A stretch of DNA of 64,000 bases from Pardosa pseudoannulata. Lineage: Eukaryota > Arthropoda > Arachnida > Araneae > Lycosidae. The stretch is taken from assembly GCA_032207245.1 (NCBI GenBank), contig CM063503.1:58882317-58946316 (forward strand). The letters are read 5' to 3'. The notes beneath the pieces are model-generated. The model was not told where the DNA came from. It searched no databases and saw nothing but the letters and a program-made list of their open reading frames with translations. The position numbers and the translations under genes are program-made. Of this stretch, positions 63,239 through 64,000 are shown piece after piece. Every line of letters starts with the position of its first letter. Position 1 is the stretch's first letter.

Positions 63239-64000
63239 CTGTAAAAAAGTTTAGAATAAAAAAGTCAAAATGACATTTTTTTCTCAAACTACAATATTAA
63301 AAATAATGTTACTACAATTTTTAATGATAATGGCTATAAATTTCAGAGATTTTACATATACAATATGTACAAAAAGTTTTGAACTTTTTTTATTTTGTAA
63401 ATAATGCAGAGACATTTTCTTACTAAGCTTTCACTTATGCAATACTGCAGAAATAGTCAACCATTTTATTATAGAAGCACCATATAAGCTACCAGCATTA
63501 CTCCTAAGACAATACAAAATTTGTAATTGTCATTTAGAAGCAGGTACTCAGCAGAGGACCCCACAAGGCTCGGCTTGTCAAGTTCAGAGGAATGGTTTGG
63601 GAACATGGAAAACATTGGAACCAGGAACATATTTTATGTTAACCAGTCACCATAAATGAAGATGGCAGATCTTAGGCTAGCTCAAGCCCAAAACTGTGCA
63701 ACCTTCTAGAAATTGTTGCCTTGGCCAACTGAGCTACTATGGGCTCTATATAAATCTAACTGAAAAACTAATTTTTCTTTTGTTTTTGGTAAAAATTCAG
63801 AAGAATAATAAAGTTTCATATAGTTTTACCAAAAACTATCTGTTTTTTATTAATTTACATAATGAGGTTAAGTTAGTATATTTTTAAGGTTTGCAAATTT
63901 TGCATTAACTAATTACAAAATCTACTGATAAATATATAGCTGAGAAAAATAATTCTTCAGCAGATACTGTTAACATCTTTTATTACTCAATTTTTGAAAG
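63239..64000. other. Upstream intron of the SENP-like gene
   Basis: No further exon is recognised before the window edge; contains the SINE head at about 63,645-63,750. Confidence 0.5.
63645..63750 (-). repeat. tRNA-derived SINE head, second type
   Basis: On the minus strand GAGCCCATAGTAGCTCAGTT is followed by GGCCAAGGCAAC: an A box in a tRNA-like start (TAGCTCAGTTGG). The B box is decayed, so this is not a functional tRNA. Confidence 0.55.

Overview
The window is eukaryotic, AT-rich and mostly repetitive. It has no operons, ribosome binding sites or CRISPR. The mixture of BEL/Pao, Copia and Gypsy LTR retrotransposons, hAT and piggyBac remnants, tRNA-derived SINEs and intron-split conserved genes fits an arthropod nuclear genome. 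An arachnid such as a spider is my best guess, from general resemblance of the gag and transposase proteins; I could not run a search.

Positions 1-22,500 form a deeply nested transposon stack. A minus-strand BEL/Pao element (gag 245-1243; primer site and 5' LTR 22,141 to about 22,505) is split by a minus-strand Copia element (1258-22,138) flanked by the 5-bp duplication GTTGC. That Copia holds a plus-strand Gypsy element (Gypsy-1, 1923-6516, TAATA duplication) in its 3' untranslated part and a deletion-derivative Gypsy element (Gypsy-3) in its 5' LTR. The 3' LTR of Gypsy-3 holds a 1.54-kb non-coding inverted-repeat element (copy A). Copy B of that element sits in the remaining Copia LTR, and copy C sits inside copy B. 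A 100-N gap (13,901-14,000) separates two copies of the Copia gag/LTR/Gypsy-3 block.

Positions 22,500-29,600 are mostly intron-like. They carry two short minus-strand exons of a DEAD-box helicase (motif I at 28,957-29,051; DEAD motif at 23,497-23,563) resembling DDX20/Gemin3, SINE fragments and a decayed piggyBac transposase (27,060-27,848).

Positions 29,595-48,775 are a second transposon block: a decayed minus-strand Gypsy (Gypsy-2); a hAT transposase with an intact 633-codon frame; an unclassified DNA transposon with perfect 18-bp inverted repeats (36,995-44,788) and a broken gene of an uncharacterised family; a young BEL/Pao element inside it (39,317-44,429, LTRs differing by one base, ATGAT duplication); and a non-coding hAT-like inverted-repeat element (45,084-48,775).

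Positions 48,776-54,789 hold duplicated non-coding repeats, a SINE and a large TA/GT microsatellite. Positions 54,790-63,238 hold the catalytic end of a SENP6/7-type SUMO protease on the minus strand, in five exons whose splice phases join into one frame with the His, Asp and Cys residues present. A complete-looking hAT element with an intact 649-codon transposase lies in one of its introns. The host functions visible are therefore SUMO deconjugation and probably RNA helicase activity; the rest is transposon-derived.
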